From positions 1,550,001 through 1,614,000 of the forward strand of contig NZ_JAXCIL010000002.1 of NCBI RefSeq assembly GCF_034387475.1: a stretch of DNA of 64,000 nucleotides. Direction: 5' to 3'. A program made the position numbers and the translations under genes. Shown piece after piece: positions 38,670-49,685 of the stretch. Within the stretch, counting starts at the first letter, position 1; the number at the start of each line of letters is the position of its first letter. This stretch comes from Pseudomonas sp. Teo4 (GTDB lineage: Bacteria; Pseudomonadota; Gammaproteobacteria; Pseudomonadales; Pseudomonadaceae). The notes beneath the pieces are model-generated. The model was not told the origin of the DNA. It saw only the letters and a list, made by a program, of their open reading frames with translations, and searched no databases.

Positions 38670-41454
38670 GTGTACGGTAACCTTGAATGCCTTCGTCGAG
38701 GAAAGACTCGACCTTGTTGCCTACCACGCCACCGAGGCCTTTCAGCACGATTTGCAGGAAGATGCCATGGTCGCCTTTTTCGTTTTCTGGAACGGCTTGG
38801 CTGAAGTCGTCGTAGTCGATCCAGTAACGGTTGATCAGACGCAGCTTCCAGCAGCAGTTGTCATACTCGAAACCGCCCATGGCTTCCAGGGTGCGGTTGC
38901 GGTTGTAGTCGTGCTGCCAGCGAGCGATGACGCTCCACTGCGGGACGATCGGCCACATGACCGAGAAGTCATGTTGCTCGATCTTGTAGTAGTCCTTGAC
39001 GTAGTTCGGGCTGCCTGGGGTGCCGTAGTCGCCACCACCTACCTGCCAGGTACCGGTCAGCGAGTCGTAACGAACCAGGTCGTTGCGGTAGCGGTAGCCC
39101 AGGTTGACGATCTTGTTCGGGTTGTCTTCCGGCTGGTAGTGGAACATTGCGCTACCCGAGCGCGGGCTGCGGCTGTCCGGGTCCCAGTTGTAGTCGGCAT
39201 CCATGCGCCAGTCGCGGTTGAAGGCGAACATGTACTGCAAGGCGTATGGCGAAACATCCGACTGCGAGTCTGCGCGGGTGCGCCAGTCGATGCCTGGCAT
39301 CTGGACCTTGCGGTCTTGGAAATACAGGGCCTGGCCGACGCTGACGCGTTGACGTTCGAAGCCGTTTTCTTCAATCCAGCGAGAGGTCACGCCCAACGAC
39401 AGTTTGTTCTCGTCACCGATGCGGTCGCTGCCGCTGAAGCGGTTGTCACGGAACAGCGAGCTGTAGTTGAAGTAAGTTTCGCCGGTGTCGAAGACTGGAA
39501 TGTCCTTCTGGTCCTCATACGGTACGTAGAGGTAGAACAGACGCGGTTCGAGAGTCTGGCGGTAGTTCTTGCTGAAGTACTGGGTGTCGCGGTCGAAGTA
39601 CAGGCCGCTGTCGACACTGAATACAGGAACGCTGCGCTCCTGAGTGCTGGAGAAGTCGCCACGCAGGTCGCGAGTGGCAGCGCTGGCGCTGGCCAGGTCT
39701 GCCTTGCCCTCGCTGTCCAGGTCCAGATCATAGTGGGTATAGACATACTTCAGCTTCGGCTTGACGAAGCCATAACTGGCTTCCATCGGCAGGCTGATGG
39801 CCGGAGCGAGGTTCAGACGGGTACCGTTGGCGCGAGCCAAACCGAAGATGTTTTCGTCAAGTCGACGGCCATCGGCACCGGCGGTGGTATCAAGTACGCC
39901 ATCTTCGTTGAACACTGGGCCGGTTTTCAGATCACGATCGAAGCGAACCGCTTCGGTCTGGTAGCTGAAATCGAAGCCGCCAGGGTGATACGGCAGCATA
40001 CCGTTGAGGGTGAGCTGCGGCAGCTTGTCATACGGCGTGATTTTCGAGATGGTCGCCATCTCATAGGCATGCACGTTAAGGCGCGCCTGGTAGCCGTCGC
40101 CACGATAGGTCAATGCACCTTGCTGGTTCAGCGCATCACGGCTTTCAACACCAATCTGATCAGTTTCCAGATCCTGGAAGTAGAACGGATCGCTGATATC
40201 GGTGTAGTCAACTTCAGCCATCAGGCGCTCATCCAAGCCACCTTTGTGCTGCCAGTTGATCATCCAGCGCTGATCCTTGTAATCAGTCTGGTCCTTGCGA
40301 TCGTCGTTCTTGTCGTTCAGGTAAGCGCCACCGAACTGGCCTTCGCTGGATTTGGTCAGGTAACGGAACTCACCTTCCATCAGCAGGCCACGCTTGGTCA
40401 TGTAGCGCGGGTACAACGTGGCGTCATAGTTCGGCGCCAGGTTGAAGTAGTACGGGGTGACCAGCGTGAAGCCGCTGTCACTGGTCGAGCTGAACGACGG
40501 CGGCAGGAAGCCGGACTGGCGACGGTCGTCGATCGGGAAGTAGATGTACGGTGTGTAGAACACCGGAATATCCTTGACCCGCAGGGTGACGTTGGTCGCG
40601 GTACCGAAGCCGGTGGCCGGGTTCAGGGTGATGTTGTTGCCCTTCAGCTGCCAGGCGTTGCTGCCTGGTTCGCAGGTGGTGTACGTACCGTCCTTGAGGC
40701 GGATGATGGCGTTTTCGCCACGCTTGGCGTACAGGGCGTTGCCGCGGATATGCGACTTGTGCATCACGTATTCGGCGTTGTCGACCTGCGCTTCGCCGGT
40801 GTCGAGCTGAATCTGCGCTTCGTCGCCGACGACCAGCGAGCCATTATCGCGAATCTTGACGTTGCCCTTGAGCTCGCCACGGTTCTCGGCCTGGTACAGG
40901 TTGGCTTCATCGGCTTCGACCTGCATGCTGCCCTGGCGCATGACCACGTCACCGGCAAGTGTCGCGATCTGCTGCTCTTGCTGGTACTTGGAAACCTTGG
41001 CATTGATGTAGGTCGGCGACTCGTCCTTGGGCGTGGTGTCGGCCATGCCAGGGCGGGTCGGTTCGATATAGGCGCCACCGCAATACGGGCCGGTTTCGGC
41101 CAGCTGGGCTGCGGTGAGCTTATCGCGCGGAACCCAGTCCAGGTGACTGTAGTCTTCGCTACGCGACTTCAGGCCACGGCCCTTGCTCTCGGTGACCAGC
41201 ATCGGCTTGTCGCCGGACTCGGTCGCTTCGGCCTCGGTACCGGTGCTGACGGCAGCACCCTCGTGCACCGGGCGCGGTGGCAAGTTGCTGACAGAGGTTT
41301 TGGGCTTGCAGTCCCAACCACCGGAGGCGGACACTTGGCAGTCAAACTGCTCGGCTGCCACCACGTACGACGTGGCCAGAGGTTGCAGGGCCAGCAGACC
41401 GCCGGTCACCAGCAACGGAAACTTTCTACGAAACGCGGGGGATTTCAATGCCAT
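38650..41454 (-). CDS. lptD: LptD, LPS-assembly outer-membrane protein
   Basis: A 934-residue outer-membrane barrel that, with LptE, inserts lipopolysaccharide into the outer leaflet. A signal peptide ends at about residue 33 (VVAAEQFDC). The N-terminal beta-jellyroll OstA domain covers about 130-300 ([19 protein letters not shown]), and the barrel fills the rest. Cysteines at both ends (two near the N terminus and the CC pair in [10 protein letters not shown]) can form the two disulfides needed for function. The start [11 protein letters not shown] at 41454 is preferred over the ATG 17 codons upstream. First gene of the lptD operon, divergent from amgK. Confidence 0.96.
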   Translation of the reverse strand: MALKSPAFRRKFPLLVTGGLLALQPLATSYVVAAEQFDCQVSASGGWDCKPKTSVSNLPPRPVHEGAAVSTGTEAEATESGDKPMLVTESKGRGLKSRSEDYSHLDWVPRDKLTAAQLAETGPYCGGAYIEPTRPGMADTTPKDESPTYINAKVSKYQQEQQIATLAGDVVMRQGSMQVEADEANLYQAENRGELKGNVKIRDNGSLVVGDEAQIQLDTGEAQVDNAEYVMHKSHIRGNALYAKRGENAIIRLKDGTYTTCEPGSNAWQLKGNNITLNPATGFGTATNVTLRVKDIPVFYTPYIYFPIDDRRQSGFLPPSFSSTSDSGFTLVTPYYFNLAPNYDATLYPRYMTKRGLLMEGEFRYLTKSSEGQFGGAYLNDKNDDRKDQTDYKDQRWMINWQHKGGLDERLMAEVDYTDISDPFYFQDLETDQIGVESRDALNQQGALTYRGDGYQARLNVHAYEMATISKITPYDKLPQLTLNGMLPYHPGGFDFSYQTEAVRFDRDLKTGPVFNEDGVLDTTAGADGRRLDENIFGLARANGTRLNLAPAISLPMEASYGFVKPKLKYVYTHYDLDLDSEGKADLASASAATRDLRGDFSSTQERSVPVFSVDSGLYFDRDTQYFSKNYRQTLEPRLFYLYVPYEDQKDIPVFDTGETYFNYSSLFRDNRFSGSDRIGDENKLSLGVTSRWIEENGFERQRVSVGQALYFQDRKVQMPGIDWRTRADSQSDVSPYALQYMFAFNRDWRMDADYNWDPDSRSPRSGSAMFHYQPEDNPNKIVNLGYRYRNDLVRYDSLTGTWQVGGGDYGTPGSPNYVKDYYKIEQHDFSVMWPIVPQWSVIARWQHDYNRNRTLEAMGGFEYDNCCWKLRLINRYWIDYDDFSQAVPENEKGDHGIFLQIVLKGLGGVVGNKVESFLDEGIQGYRTREDQAY

Positions 41455-41584
41455 CTTATTAGTCCGGGCTTCCTGCGTGCCATCTGCCCGCGTGTGGGGC
41501 CGCACGCCTCTCGATGGTCTGAAAAAGATGCTGGATAATAAAGCATGACCCGCTTGACGGCTAGGGCCGTCGGAGACCCTTGTA

Positions 41585-43260
<1,676 letters not shown>

Positions 43261-43261
43261 A

Positions 43262-44026
43262 ATGTGGTGGCCGAGCACAGTGATAGGTGCTGGAGCCGGT
43301 TTCGCGGTGGCCAGCATACCCGGTGCCTTGCTGGGCGCTTTGCTGGGCCAGGCCATGGACCGGCGCCTGCGACTGCAGGGTTGGGAGGACATGCGCGAGC
43401 GTCTGGGTGGCCGCCCGGCATTGCAAGATGAGGAGTTACTGTTTGTTCTGCTCGGGCGTCTGGCCAAAAGTGATGGCCGGGTAGCGGAGCAGCACATTCA
43501 GCAGGCACGACAAGAAATGGTGCGCCTGGACTTGGCCGAGTCCGCCAGATTGCGTGCCATTGCTGCGTTCAACCGGGGCAAGGCGGGCAAAGATCGCCTG
43601 GCTGGCCACCTGCGTCGTATTCGCGAGCAGCCGCATGCAGCGGAGGGCACCTTGCGTGCCTGCTGGCGGATGGTCTGGGCCGATGGCAAGGCGGGGCGGC
43701 GCGAGCGTGAGTTACTGCTGGACTGGGGGCAGAAGCTGGGCTTGAGCCGGCGCCAGGTACAGGCGATGTCGCTGGAGTACGAGCCGCGCAAGCCCAATGT
43801 TCAGGGCGGCGCCATGACTTACGCGGCCGCTCTGCGTCTATTGGGCGTAGAGGCTGACACCGAGGGCGGTCAGGTCAAGCAGGCTTACCGCCGGCTGGTG
43901 AGTCGGCACCACCCGGACAAGTTGGCGGGCAGCCATGCCAGCGAGGCCCAGGTGCGTGAAGCGACCGAACGGACTCGCGAGCTGCACCAGGCCTATGCGC
44001 TGATCCGCAAGCGGCGGGGGCTTTGA
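43262..44026 (+). CDS. DjlA-like co-chaperone with TerB and J domains
   Basis: A 254-residue protein with a short N-terminal membrane segment (about 5-28, glycine-rich VIGAGAGFAVASIPGALLGA). A TerB-like helical domain follows (about 55-165), then a C-terminal J domain (about 190-254). The HPD motif that stimulates DnaK ATPase is intact in RLVSRHHPDKL. This is the DjlA layout. The ATG at 43262 follows murU by 1 bp and gives the membrane segment; the in-frame upstream start lies inside murU. Probably co-expressed with amgK-murU. Confidence 0.88.
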   Translation: MWWPSTVIGAGAGFAVASIPGALLGALLGQAMDRRLRLQGWEDMRERLGGRPALQDEELLFVLLGRLAKSDGRVAEQHIQQARQEMVRLDLAESARLRAIAAFNRGKAGKDRLAGHLRRIREQPHAAEGTLRACWRMVWADGKAGRRERELLLDWGQKLGLSRRQVQAMSLEYEPRKPNVQGGAMTYAAALRLLGVEADTEGGQVKQAYRRLVSRHHPDKLAGSHASEAQVREATERTRELHQAYALIRKRRGL

Positions 44027-44059
44027 CGGCTCGCCTGCTCCTACAAGGGCGATGAAAAC

Positions 44060-44093
44060 CCTGTAGGAGCCGGCTTGCCGGCGATTAGGCCGG
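44060..44093. repeat. REP palindrome, single copy
   Basis: One REP unit (CTGTAGGAGCCGGCTTGCCGGCGAT) between the convergent DjlA-like and DUF3530 genes. No T-rich terminator is visible. Confidence 0.8.
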
Positions 44094-44108
44094 AACAGCC
44101 CCAGCCAT

Positions 44109-45107
44109 TCACTCCTGCGGACTCATCCACCCTCGCACCCGACGGAACAATTGCTCTTGCTCGGCAGCTTGATTGCCAGGAATCGCCGTGAGCGCCACCT
44201 GCCTATACTGGCTGTCCTTCTGCCGCTTGCTCGCCTGCAGGCGTTGCTGAGCTGCGCGACTGTCGCCAGTGCGGGTGGCGTAGTAAAGGTCGGCGGTCGG
44301 AACCTTCAAGCTCGGTGCCAAGGTTTGCAGGTCCTGCTCGACCCGCGCAGGTGTCTGTGGCGCAACCATCACCAACTTCTGTACCTGAGGTGGTTGTTTT
44401 TCACTCAGGTAACGTGCCGCCCAGTAAGCGCCACTGCCATGGCCGATAATGACGATGCTGCGGGCATTTTGCTGCTGTGCGTAGGCCACTGCTGCGTCAA
44501 GGCGGGCGAAGATGCGCTCGGCGTCGGCCTGGTCGGCCTGCTGGCCGGCCTCTTGTGCATCGGTACTTTCGGCGGTGTCGGCGTCGGCTGCGGTCGCTTG
44601 GGCGACGTTGGCATTGGCATCGTCCGGGGTGTCCTTGGCTGGTGCGCTTTCGCCCTTGGCGGGTTCGGGTGCAACTGCCGGCTTGTCCTCGACCCGTGCC
44701 AGCGGGCTGTCGGCGAGCAAGTCGGGGAGGGTGATGCTCAGGCTGTGCCAGCCAACATCAGGGAACTTGCGACGCAGCGGCCCGACCGCATTGGGCCAGT
44801 CGGCTGTTTCGCCAGCGCCTGGCACGATGATCACCGCACCTTGGGGGTCGCCATCATTGGCCGGTTTCCACAGGGCCAGAAAACTGTCCGCACCCGCTTG
44901 CAAGGTGTGTTGTTCAGCTTTGGGGGCCAGGCGCTCCAGGGCTTGGGCATCCTCCTGGCTACGCTCCAGCAAGGGCGCGCGAGTGGCGGCGGGCGCTGGC
45001 GTTTCGGCAGCGGCCTGTGGTTTTTCGGCATCGGCAGCCATGGCGCCGAGCGGTAGAAGCGAGGCCAGGCAGCACATTGCCAGCGTCGTGCGATAAAGTG
45101 TGGACAT
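44109..45107 (-). CDS. DUF3530 family protein, predicted exported alpha/beta hydrolase
   Basis: A 332-residue protein with a signal peptide (about 1-24, ending GAMAADA) and an alpha/beta hydrolase-like fold. VIIVPGAGETADWP is the first strand region, and the nucleophile elbow reads IIGHGSGAYWAARYL, so the candidate Ser is in GHGSG. A low-complexity Ala/Asp/Pro/Glu stretch of about 60 residues (about 140-200) is inserted between the two halves. The family has no known substrate. It lies alone, divergent from the agtS-like kinase. Confidence 0.8.
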   Translation of the reverse strand: MSTLYRTTLAMCCLASLLPLGAMAADAEKPQAAAETPAPAATRAPLLERSQEDAQALERLAPKAEQHTLQAGADSFLALWKPANDGDPQGAVIIVPGAGETADWPNAVGPLRRKFPDVGWHSLSITLPDLLADSPLARVEDKPAVAPEPAKGESAPAKDTPDDANANVAQATAADADTAESTDAQEAGQQADQADAERIFARLDAAVAYAQQQNARSIVIIGHGSGAYWAARYLSEKQPPQVQKLVMVAPQTPARVEQDLQTLAPSLKVPTADLYYATRTGDSRAAQQRLQASKRQKDSQYRQVALTAIPGNQAAEQEQLFRRVRGWMSPQE

Positions 45108-45202
45108 GAATCAACCCAAGGCCAGAATGATACCGGCAGCCTAATAGTATTTGCCCGCGACGGCCATGCTGCATGGCCGCCCTTGCCAAGACGAGCGTGT
45201 AG

Positions 45203-47590
45203 ATGAAGCGAGTGCGTCGCCTGTTGGTTATCGGCTGCTTATGGCTGCCCTTGATTGCCTTGGCCAGGCCGGAAACACCCGCGCTGGTGGCGCTGGAGCC
45301 TGTGCAGCAACAGTGGCTCGAGGCCCATCGCAGCCTGCGGGTCGGCATTGTGCTGCAGGCGCCCTACGCCCAGTTCGACCGGCGCTTGCAGCAACTGTAT
45401 GGGGCCAATGTCGAACTGGTGAACTGGCTGGCGCAAGCGCTGCACCTGGACCTTACCTGGCGCAATTTCCCCGACCAGGCCAGCCTTGAGCATGCCCTGC
45501 AGGCCGGTGAGGTTGACTTCGCTCCGGGCCTGACCCAGACGCCCGCCAGCCTGCGCCTGTGGTTGTTCAGCGACCCCTACATGCGCGTGCCGCAACTGGT
45601 GGTGGGGCCACGCACCGGTGCGGTGGCCGTGGAGCTGGAAAAACTCGGGGTCGAAGAGCGCATGGCGGTGCGCATGCCAAGCACCCTGGCTGACTACCTG
45701 CGGAGCAACTACGCCAACCTCAACCTGCAAGGTGTGCCGAACGAACGCCAGGCACTGCAATTGGTTGTCGGTGGCCAGGCCAGCTATGCGGTGCTGGATG
45801 AAGCCCAGCTCAGTCGACTGTCCCGCGAAAGTGAGTTCGGTGAGCTGGCGGTGGTCGGTGATATCGGCCTGCCACAGTTGTTGCGGGTTGGTTCGCGCCG
45901 TGACTGGCCGCTGCTGGCTGATGTGCTCGAGCGCGGCCTGCAGGCCATGCCGGCCAAGGAGCTGGAGCAACTGCACCAACGCTGGCTACAACCGAAATAC
46001 CCCCGCTTCAGTGAGTCGGCCGGCTTCTGGCAAAACCTGGCATTGCTGCTGGGCTTGCTGCTGTTGTGTGCCCTGGCCACCTTGGCCTGGCAGCGCCGGC
46101 AGCAACGCCAGGTCGAACGCAGCCTGCTGGCGACCCGTGAAACCCTGGCGCAGCGCCAGACCCGCGAAGAAGCCCTGCGCCTGAGCCAGTTCGCCATCGA
46201 CCAGAGCACGGTCGGCATTCTCTGGGTCAATTGGGACAGCCACATCCGCTACGCCAACCATGCTGCCGAACGCATGCTTGGTTACGGCGAAGCCCAGTTG
46301 CTGGAGCGCCCGCTGATCGATTTCGAACCGAGCCTGAATATGGACCGCTGGCTGGAACTGTGGAAGGCGGCGCGAGCCGGAGACGGTGGCGCCCGGCAGT
46401 TCGAAACACAGTGCCAGCGCGCCGACGGCAGCCGTTTGCCGGTGGAGTTGTCGCTGAGCTTCCTGCGCTTTCGCGATGCCGAGTACCTGGTGGTGTACAT
46501 TGCCGACGTCACCGAGCGCCACCGCGCCCTCGCCGCATTGCGCGAGAGCGATGCGCGGCTCAAAGGGATCGCTGGCAACGTGCCTGGGTTGGTGTTCCGC
46601 CTGGAACCAGACCCCGCCGAAGGGGATCTGGAGTTTCCCTACATCAGCGAAGGCAGCGAGGCGCTGGTCGGCTACACGCCAGTACAAATCCAGCACCCAG
46701 ACATGGGCCTGCGCAACCTGGTCCATCCGCAGGACCGAGCGGATTATCACCAGGTCCAGGACCTGGCCATCGCTACTGGCCAGGACTGGTCCTGGCAAGG
46801 GCGCATCCTGACCCGGGAAGGGGAGCAACGCTGGGCCGACATCAAAGCCAGTGCTCGGCGCCTTGCCAGTGGGCGGGTGGTTTGGGATGGCATCGTCTGG
46901 GACATTTCCCAGAGTAAACAGGCGCAGCTGGCGCTGGCCCGGTCTCAGGAGCAGCTACGTGAGCTGTCAGCGCACCTCGAGAGCGTGCGCGAGGAAGAAA
47001 AGGCGCGCATCGCCCGAGAAGTGCACGACGAACTGGGGCAGATGCTCACCGTGCTCAAGCTGGAGCTGTCGATGTGCGAACTGGCCTACGCCGAGCTCGA
47101 CCCCGGCTTGAACGAGCGCCTTGCCAGCATGAAGCGCCTGATTGCCCAACTGTTCCAATTGGTGCGCGATGTCGCCACCGCCTTGCGGCCGCCCATTCTC
47201 GATGCGGGTATCGCCTCGGCCATCGAGTGGCAAGCCCGTCGCTTCGAAGCGCGCACGCAGATACCTTGCCTGGTGCAAGTGCCGGATAATCTGCCAGCAT
47301 TGAGTGATGCCAAGGCCACCGGGCTGTTCCGCATCCTGCAGGAGGCCCTGACCAACGTCATGCGCCATGCCCAGGCCCACAGCGTGGAGATCGAACTGGT
47401 GCGCGAGGCAGAACAGTTGCGCATGACGGTCAGCGACGATGGCGTGGGCTTTTGCCGCGACCAGGCCCGGCCGACCTCGTTCGGCTTGGTTGGGGTGCGT
47501 GAGCGGGTGCTGATGCTCGGTGGCAGCATGGCGCTGGACAGTGAGCCGGGCGAGGGCACCAGCCTGAGCGTGGCTATTCCGTTGGAGTAG
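45203..47590 (+). CDS. agtS: Sensor histidine kinase with solute-binding sensor domain (AgtS-like)
   Basis: A 795-residue kinase of the two-component pair that in P. aeruginosa controls 4-aminobutyrate and 5-aminovalerate uptake. Layout: signal segment (1-21), periplasmic SBP_bac_3 domain (about 40-265), transmembrane helix (about 278-298), two PAS domains (about 320-570), then HisKA_3 with phospho-acceptor His608 in REVHDELGQML and an HATPase domain (DDGVGF). The fused binding domain implies direct ligand sensing. It lies directly before a LuxR-type regulator and an ABC transporter in the same order as PA0600-PA0606, which is the basis for the symbol. Confidence 0.82.
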   Translation: MKRVRRLLVIGCLWLPLIALARPETPALVALEPVQQQWLEAHRSLRVGIVLQAPYAQFDRRLQQLYGANVELVNWLAQALHLDLTWRNFPDQASLEHALQAGEVDFAPGLTQTPASLRLWLFSDPYMRVPQLVVGPRTGAVAVELEKLGVEERMAVRMPSTLADYLRSNYANLNLQGVPNERQALQLVVGGQASYAVLDEAQLSRLSRESEFGELAVVGDIGLPQLLRVGSRRDWPLLADVLERGLQAMPAKELEQLHQRWLQPKYPRFSESAGFWQNLALLLGLLLLCALATLAWQRRQQRQVERSLLATRETLAQRQTREEALRLSQFAIDQSTVGILWVNWDSHIRYANHAAERMLGYGEAQLLERPLIDFEPSLNMDRWLELWKAARAGDGGARQFETQCQRADGSRLPVELSLSFLRFRDAEYLVVYIADVTERHRALAALRESDARLKGIAGNVPGLVFRLEPDPAEGDLEFPYISEGSEALVGYTPVQIQHPDMGLRNLVHPQDRADYHQVQDLAIATGQDWSWQGRILTREGEQRWADIKASARRLASGRVVWDGIVWDISQSKQAQLALARSQEQLRELSAHLESVREEEKARIAREVHDELGQMLTVLKLELSMCELAYAELDPGLNERLASMKRLIAQLFQLVRDVATALRPPILDAGIASAIEWQARRFEARTQIPCLVQVPDNLPALSDAKATGLFRILQEALTNVMRHAQAHSVEIELVREAEQLRMTVSDDGVGFCRDQARPTSFGLVGVRERVLMLGGSMALDSEPGEGTSLSVAIPLE

Positions 47591-47600
47591 GAGAACGATC

Positions 47601-48230
47601 GTGATTCGAGTGCTGGTGGCCGAAGACCACACCATTGTCCGCGAAGGCATCAAGCAACTGATTGGCCTGGCCAAGGACATGCAAGTGGCGGGTGAAGCCT
47701 GCAACGGCGAGCAACTGTTGGAAACCTTGCGCCATACCCCGTGCGAGGTGGTTTTGCTGGATATTTCCATGCCCGGTGTGAACGGCCTCGAAGCCATTCC
47801 GCGAATTCGCGCACTCAGCGACGCCCCGGCGATTCTGATGCTGTCGATGCACGACGAAGCCCAGATGGCGGCGCGTGCGCTCAAGGCCGGTGCGGCTGGC
47901 TATGCCACCAAGGACAGTGACCCGGCCTTGCTGCTCACCGCCATTCGCCGGGTGGCCGGGGGCGGTCGCTACATCGACCCGGCCCTGGCCGACCGTATGG
48001 TGTTCGAGGTCGGCCTGACCGAGACGCGGCCGCTGCACACGTTGCTTTCCGAGCGGGAGTTTTCAGTGTTCGAGCGCCTGGCTCAGGGCGCCAACGTCAA
48101 TGACATCGCCCAGCAGTTGGCGCTCTCCAGCAAGACCATCAGCACCCATAAAGCGCGACTGATGCAGAAGCTGAAGGTCAACTCGTTGGCGGAGCTGGTG
48201 AAGTACGCCATGGAGCACAAGCTGGTGTGA
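47601..48230 (+). CDS. agtR: LuxR/NarL-type response regulator (AgtR-like)
   Basis: A 209-residue response regulator with a receiver domain (1-120; phospho-acceptor Asp54 in VVLLDISMPG, Lys in YATKDSDP) and a C-terminal LuxR helix-turn-helix (about 145-205: LSEREFSVFERLAQGANVND). It starts with GTG at 47601 behind GGAG, 10 bp after the kinase gene. Predicted partner of the kinase and activator of the downstream transporter. A perfect palindrome at 48393-48414 in front of that transporter is the best candidate binding site. Confidence 0.85.
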   Translation: MIRVLVAEDHTIVREGIKQLIGLAKDMQVAGEACNGEQLLETLRHTPCEVVLLDISMPGVNGLEAIPRIRALSDAPAILMLSMHDEAQMAARALKAGAAGYATKDSDPALLLTAIRRVAGGGRYIDPALADRMVFEVGLTETRPLHTLLSEREFSVFERLAQGANVNDIAQQLALSSKTISTHKARLMQKLKVNSLAELVKYAMEHKLV

Positions 48231-48260
48231 CTGTTCTGGTTGCGACAACAACCCTCTGAG

Positions 48261-48352
48261 CCCTGTGGGAGCGGGTTTACCCGCGAAAGGGCCTGGCCTG
48301 CCATTTGCGGCGCCTGTGCTGGCCTATTCGCGGGTAAACCCGCTCCCACAGA
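48261..48352. repeat. REP pair between agtR and the transporter operon
   Basis: Two inverted REP units of the second type (GGGAGCGGGTTTACCCGCGAA), at 48261-48295 and 48320-48352, shortly after the response-regulator stop. They probably end the agtSR transcript, as no other terminator is present there. Confidence 0.85.
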
Positions 48353-48392
48353 GTATGGCGCAAGGCCTGTGGTCTATTCCAATTCCGCCATC

Positions 48393-48414
48393 CTTGTAGG
48401 GCAATCCCTACAAG
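48393..48414. promoter_or_regulatory. Perfect 9-bp palindrome, candidate AgtR operator
   Basis: CTTGTAGGG-CAAT-CCCTACAAG is a perfect inverted repeat, 107 bp upstream of the ATPase start codon. NarL/LuxR-type regulators bind dyads of this size. A second hairpin (CCCCCG-ATTTC-CGGGGG, 48450-48466) lies between it and the gene without a T run. Assignment to the neighbouring response regulator is inference. Confidence 0.6.
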
Positions 48415-48520
48415 AAGTCTTCCATCCGGATGATGGCATTCTCTCAGAACCCCCGATTTCCGGGGGCTTGCACCTTGTCTAGTCTGTGTCTACGCAGTCA
48501 TCCAACAAGAAGGTGCAGGC

Positions 48521-49645
48521 ATGAGCGAGGCGAATTCAAAAGCGGCCACCAGCGAGACGCTGGTCAGCTTCCGTGGTGTGCAAAAGAGCTACGACGGCGA
48601 GTCGCTGATCGTCAAAGACCTCAACCTGGACATTCGCAAGGGTGAGTTCCTGACCCTGCTGGGCCCCTCCGGCTCGGGCAAGACCACCAGCCTGATGATG
48701 CTGGCTGGTTTTGAAACCCCCACCGCCGGTGAAATCCAGCTGGCCGGGCGCTCGATCAACAACGTGCCGCCGCACAAGCGTGATATCGGCATGGTGTTCC
48801 AGAACTACGCACTGTTCCCGCACATGACCGTGGCCGAGAACCTGGCCTTCCCGCTGAGCGTGCGCAACCTGAGCAAGACCGACATCAGCGAGCGGGTAAA
48901 GCGCGTGCTGAACATGGTCCAGCTGGACGCCTTCGCCAAGCGCTACCCGGGGCAGCTGTCCGGTGGCCAGCAACAGCGTGTGGCGCTGGCGCGGGCGCTG
49001 GTGTTCGAACCGCAACTGGTGCTGATGGACGAACCGCTCGGTGCGCTGGACAAACAGCTGCGCGAACACATGCAGATGGAGATCAAGCATATCCACCAGC
49101 GCCTGGGCGTAACCGTGGTCTACGTGACCCACGACCAGGGTGAAGCGCTGACCATGTCCGACCGGGTAGCCGTGTTCCATCAGGGTGAGATCCAGCAGAT
49201 CGCCGACCCGCGCACCTTGTATGAAGAACCCTGCAATACCTTCGTCGCCAACTTCATCGGTGAAAACAACCGCATCAACGGCACCCTGCTGGCCAGTGAT
49301 GGCAAGCGTTGCCAGGTGCAATTGGGGCGTGGCGAGCGGGTCGAGGCACTGGCGGTTAACGTCGGTCAGGCTGGCGAGCCCGTCACCCTGTCGATCCGTC
49401 CCGAGCGCGTGCGCCTCAACGGCCACAGCGAAAGCTGCGTCAACCGCTTCTCCGGCCGGGTGGCCGAATTCATCTATCTGGGCGACCACGTGCGGGTGCG
49501 CCTGGAGGTTTGCGGCAAGGCTGACTTCTTTGTCAAACAGCCGATTGCCGAGCTCGACCCGGCGCTGGCCGTGGGCGATGTGGTACCGCTGGGCTGGGAG
49601 GTGGAGCACGCGCGCGCGCTCGATCCGATTGCCGAAGCCCATTGA
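48521..49645 (+). CDS. agtA: ABC transporter ATP-binding protein (AgtA-like, PotA family)
   Basis: A 374-residue ATPase of the spermidine/putrescine importer type. Walker A GPSGSGKTT (about 47-55), signature LSGGQQQRVALARAL (about 147), Walker B LVLMDEPLGALD and switch His in VTHDQ are all intact. The C-terminal TOBE domain (about 290-365) is present. First gene of a four-gene importer; energises uptake at the inner membrane. Substrate is predicted as 5-aminovalerate or 4-aminobutyrate from synteny with agtABCD, not from the ATPase itself. Confidence 0.88.
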   Translation: MSEANSKAATSETLVSFRGVQKSYDGESLIVKDLNLDIRKGEFLTLLGPSGSGKTTSLMMLAGFETPTAGEIQLAGRSINNVPPHKRDIGMVFQNYALFPHMTVAENLAFPLSVRNLSKTDISERVKRVLNMVQLDAFAKRYPGQLSGGQQQRVALARALVFEPQLVLMDEPLGALDKQLREHMQMEIKHIHQRLGVTVVYVTHDQGEALTMSDRVAVFHQGEIQQIADPRTLYEEPCNTFVANFIGENNRINGTLLASDGKRCQVQLGRGERVEALAVNVGQAGEPVTLSIRPERVRLNGHSESCVNRFSGRVAEFIYLGDHVRVRLEVCGKADFFVKQPIAELDPALAVGDVVPLGWEVEHARALDPIAEAH

Positions 49646-49685
49646 TGGATTGTTTCACCAACCCTGTACTGTGGAGAGAATAAGA

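Noticed and set aside
38659..41538. A 959-codon open frame on the plus strand opposite lptD
   Set aside because: It is the antisense shadow of a high-GC gene: lptD on the other strand has full family similarity, and the shadow has no recognisable domain.
48450..48466. Terminator in front of the agtA-like gene
   Set aside because: The stem is good but no T run follows, and it lies downstream of the candidate operator, so it is described only as a hairpin.
49185..49685. A long N-terminal extension of the agtB-like binding protein
   Set aside because: It lies inside the ATPase gene and would bury a clear signal peptide.
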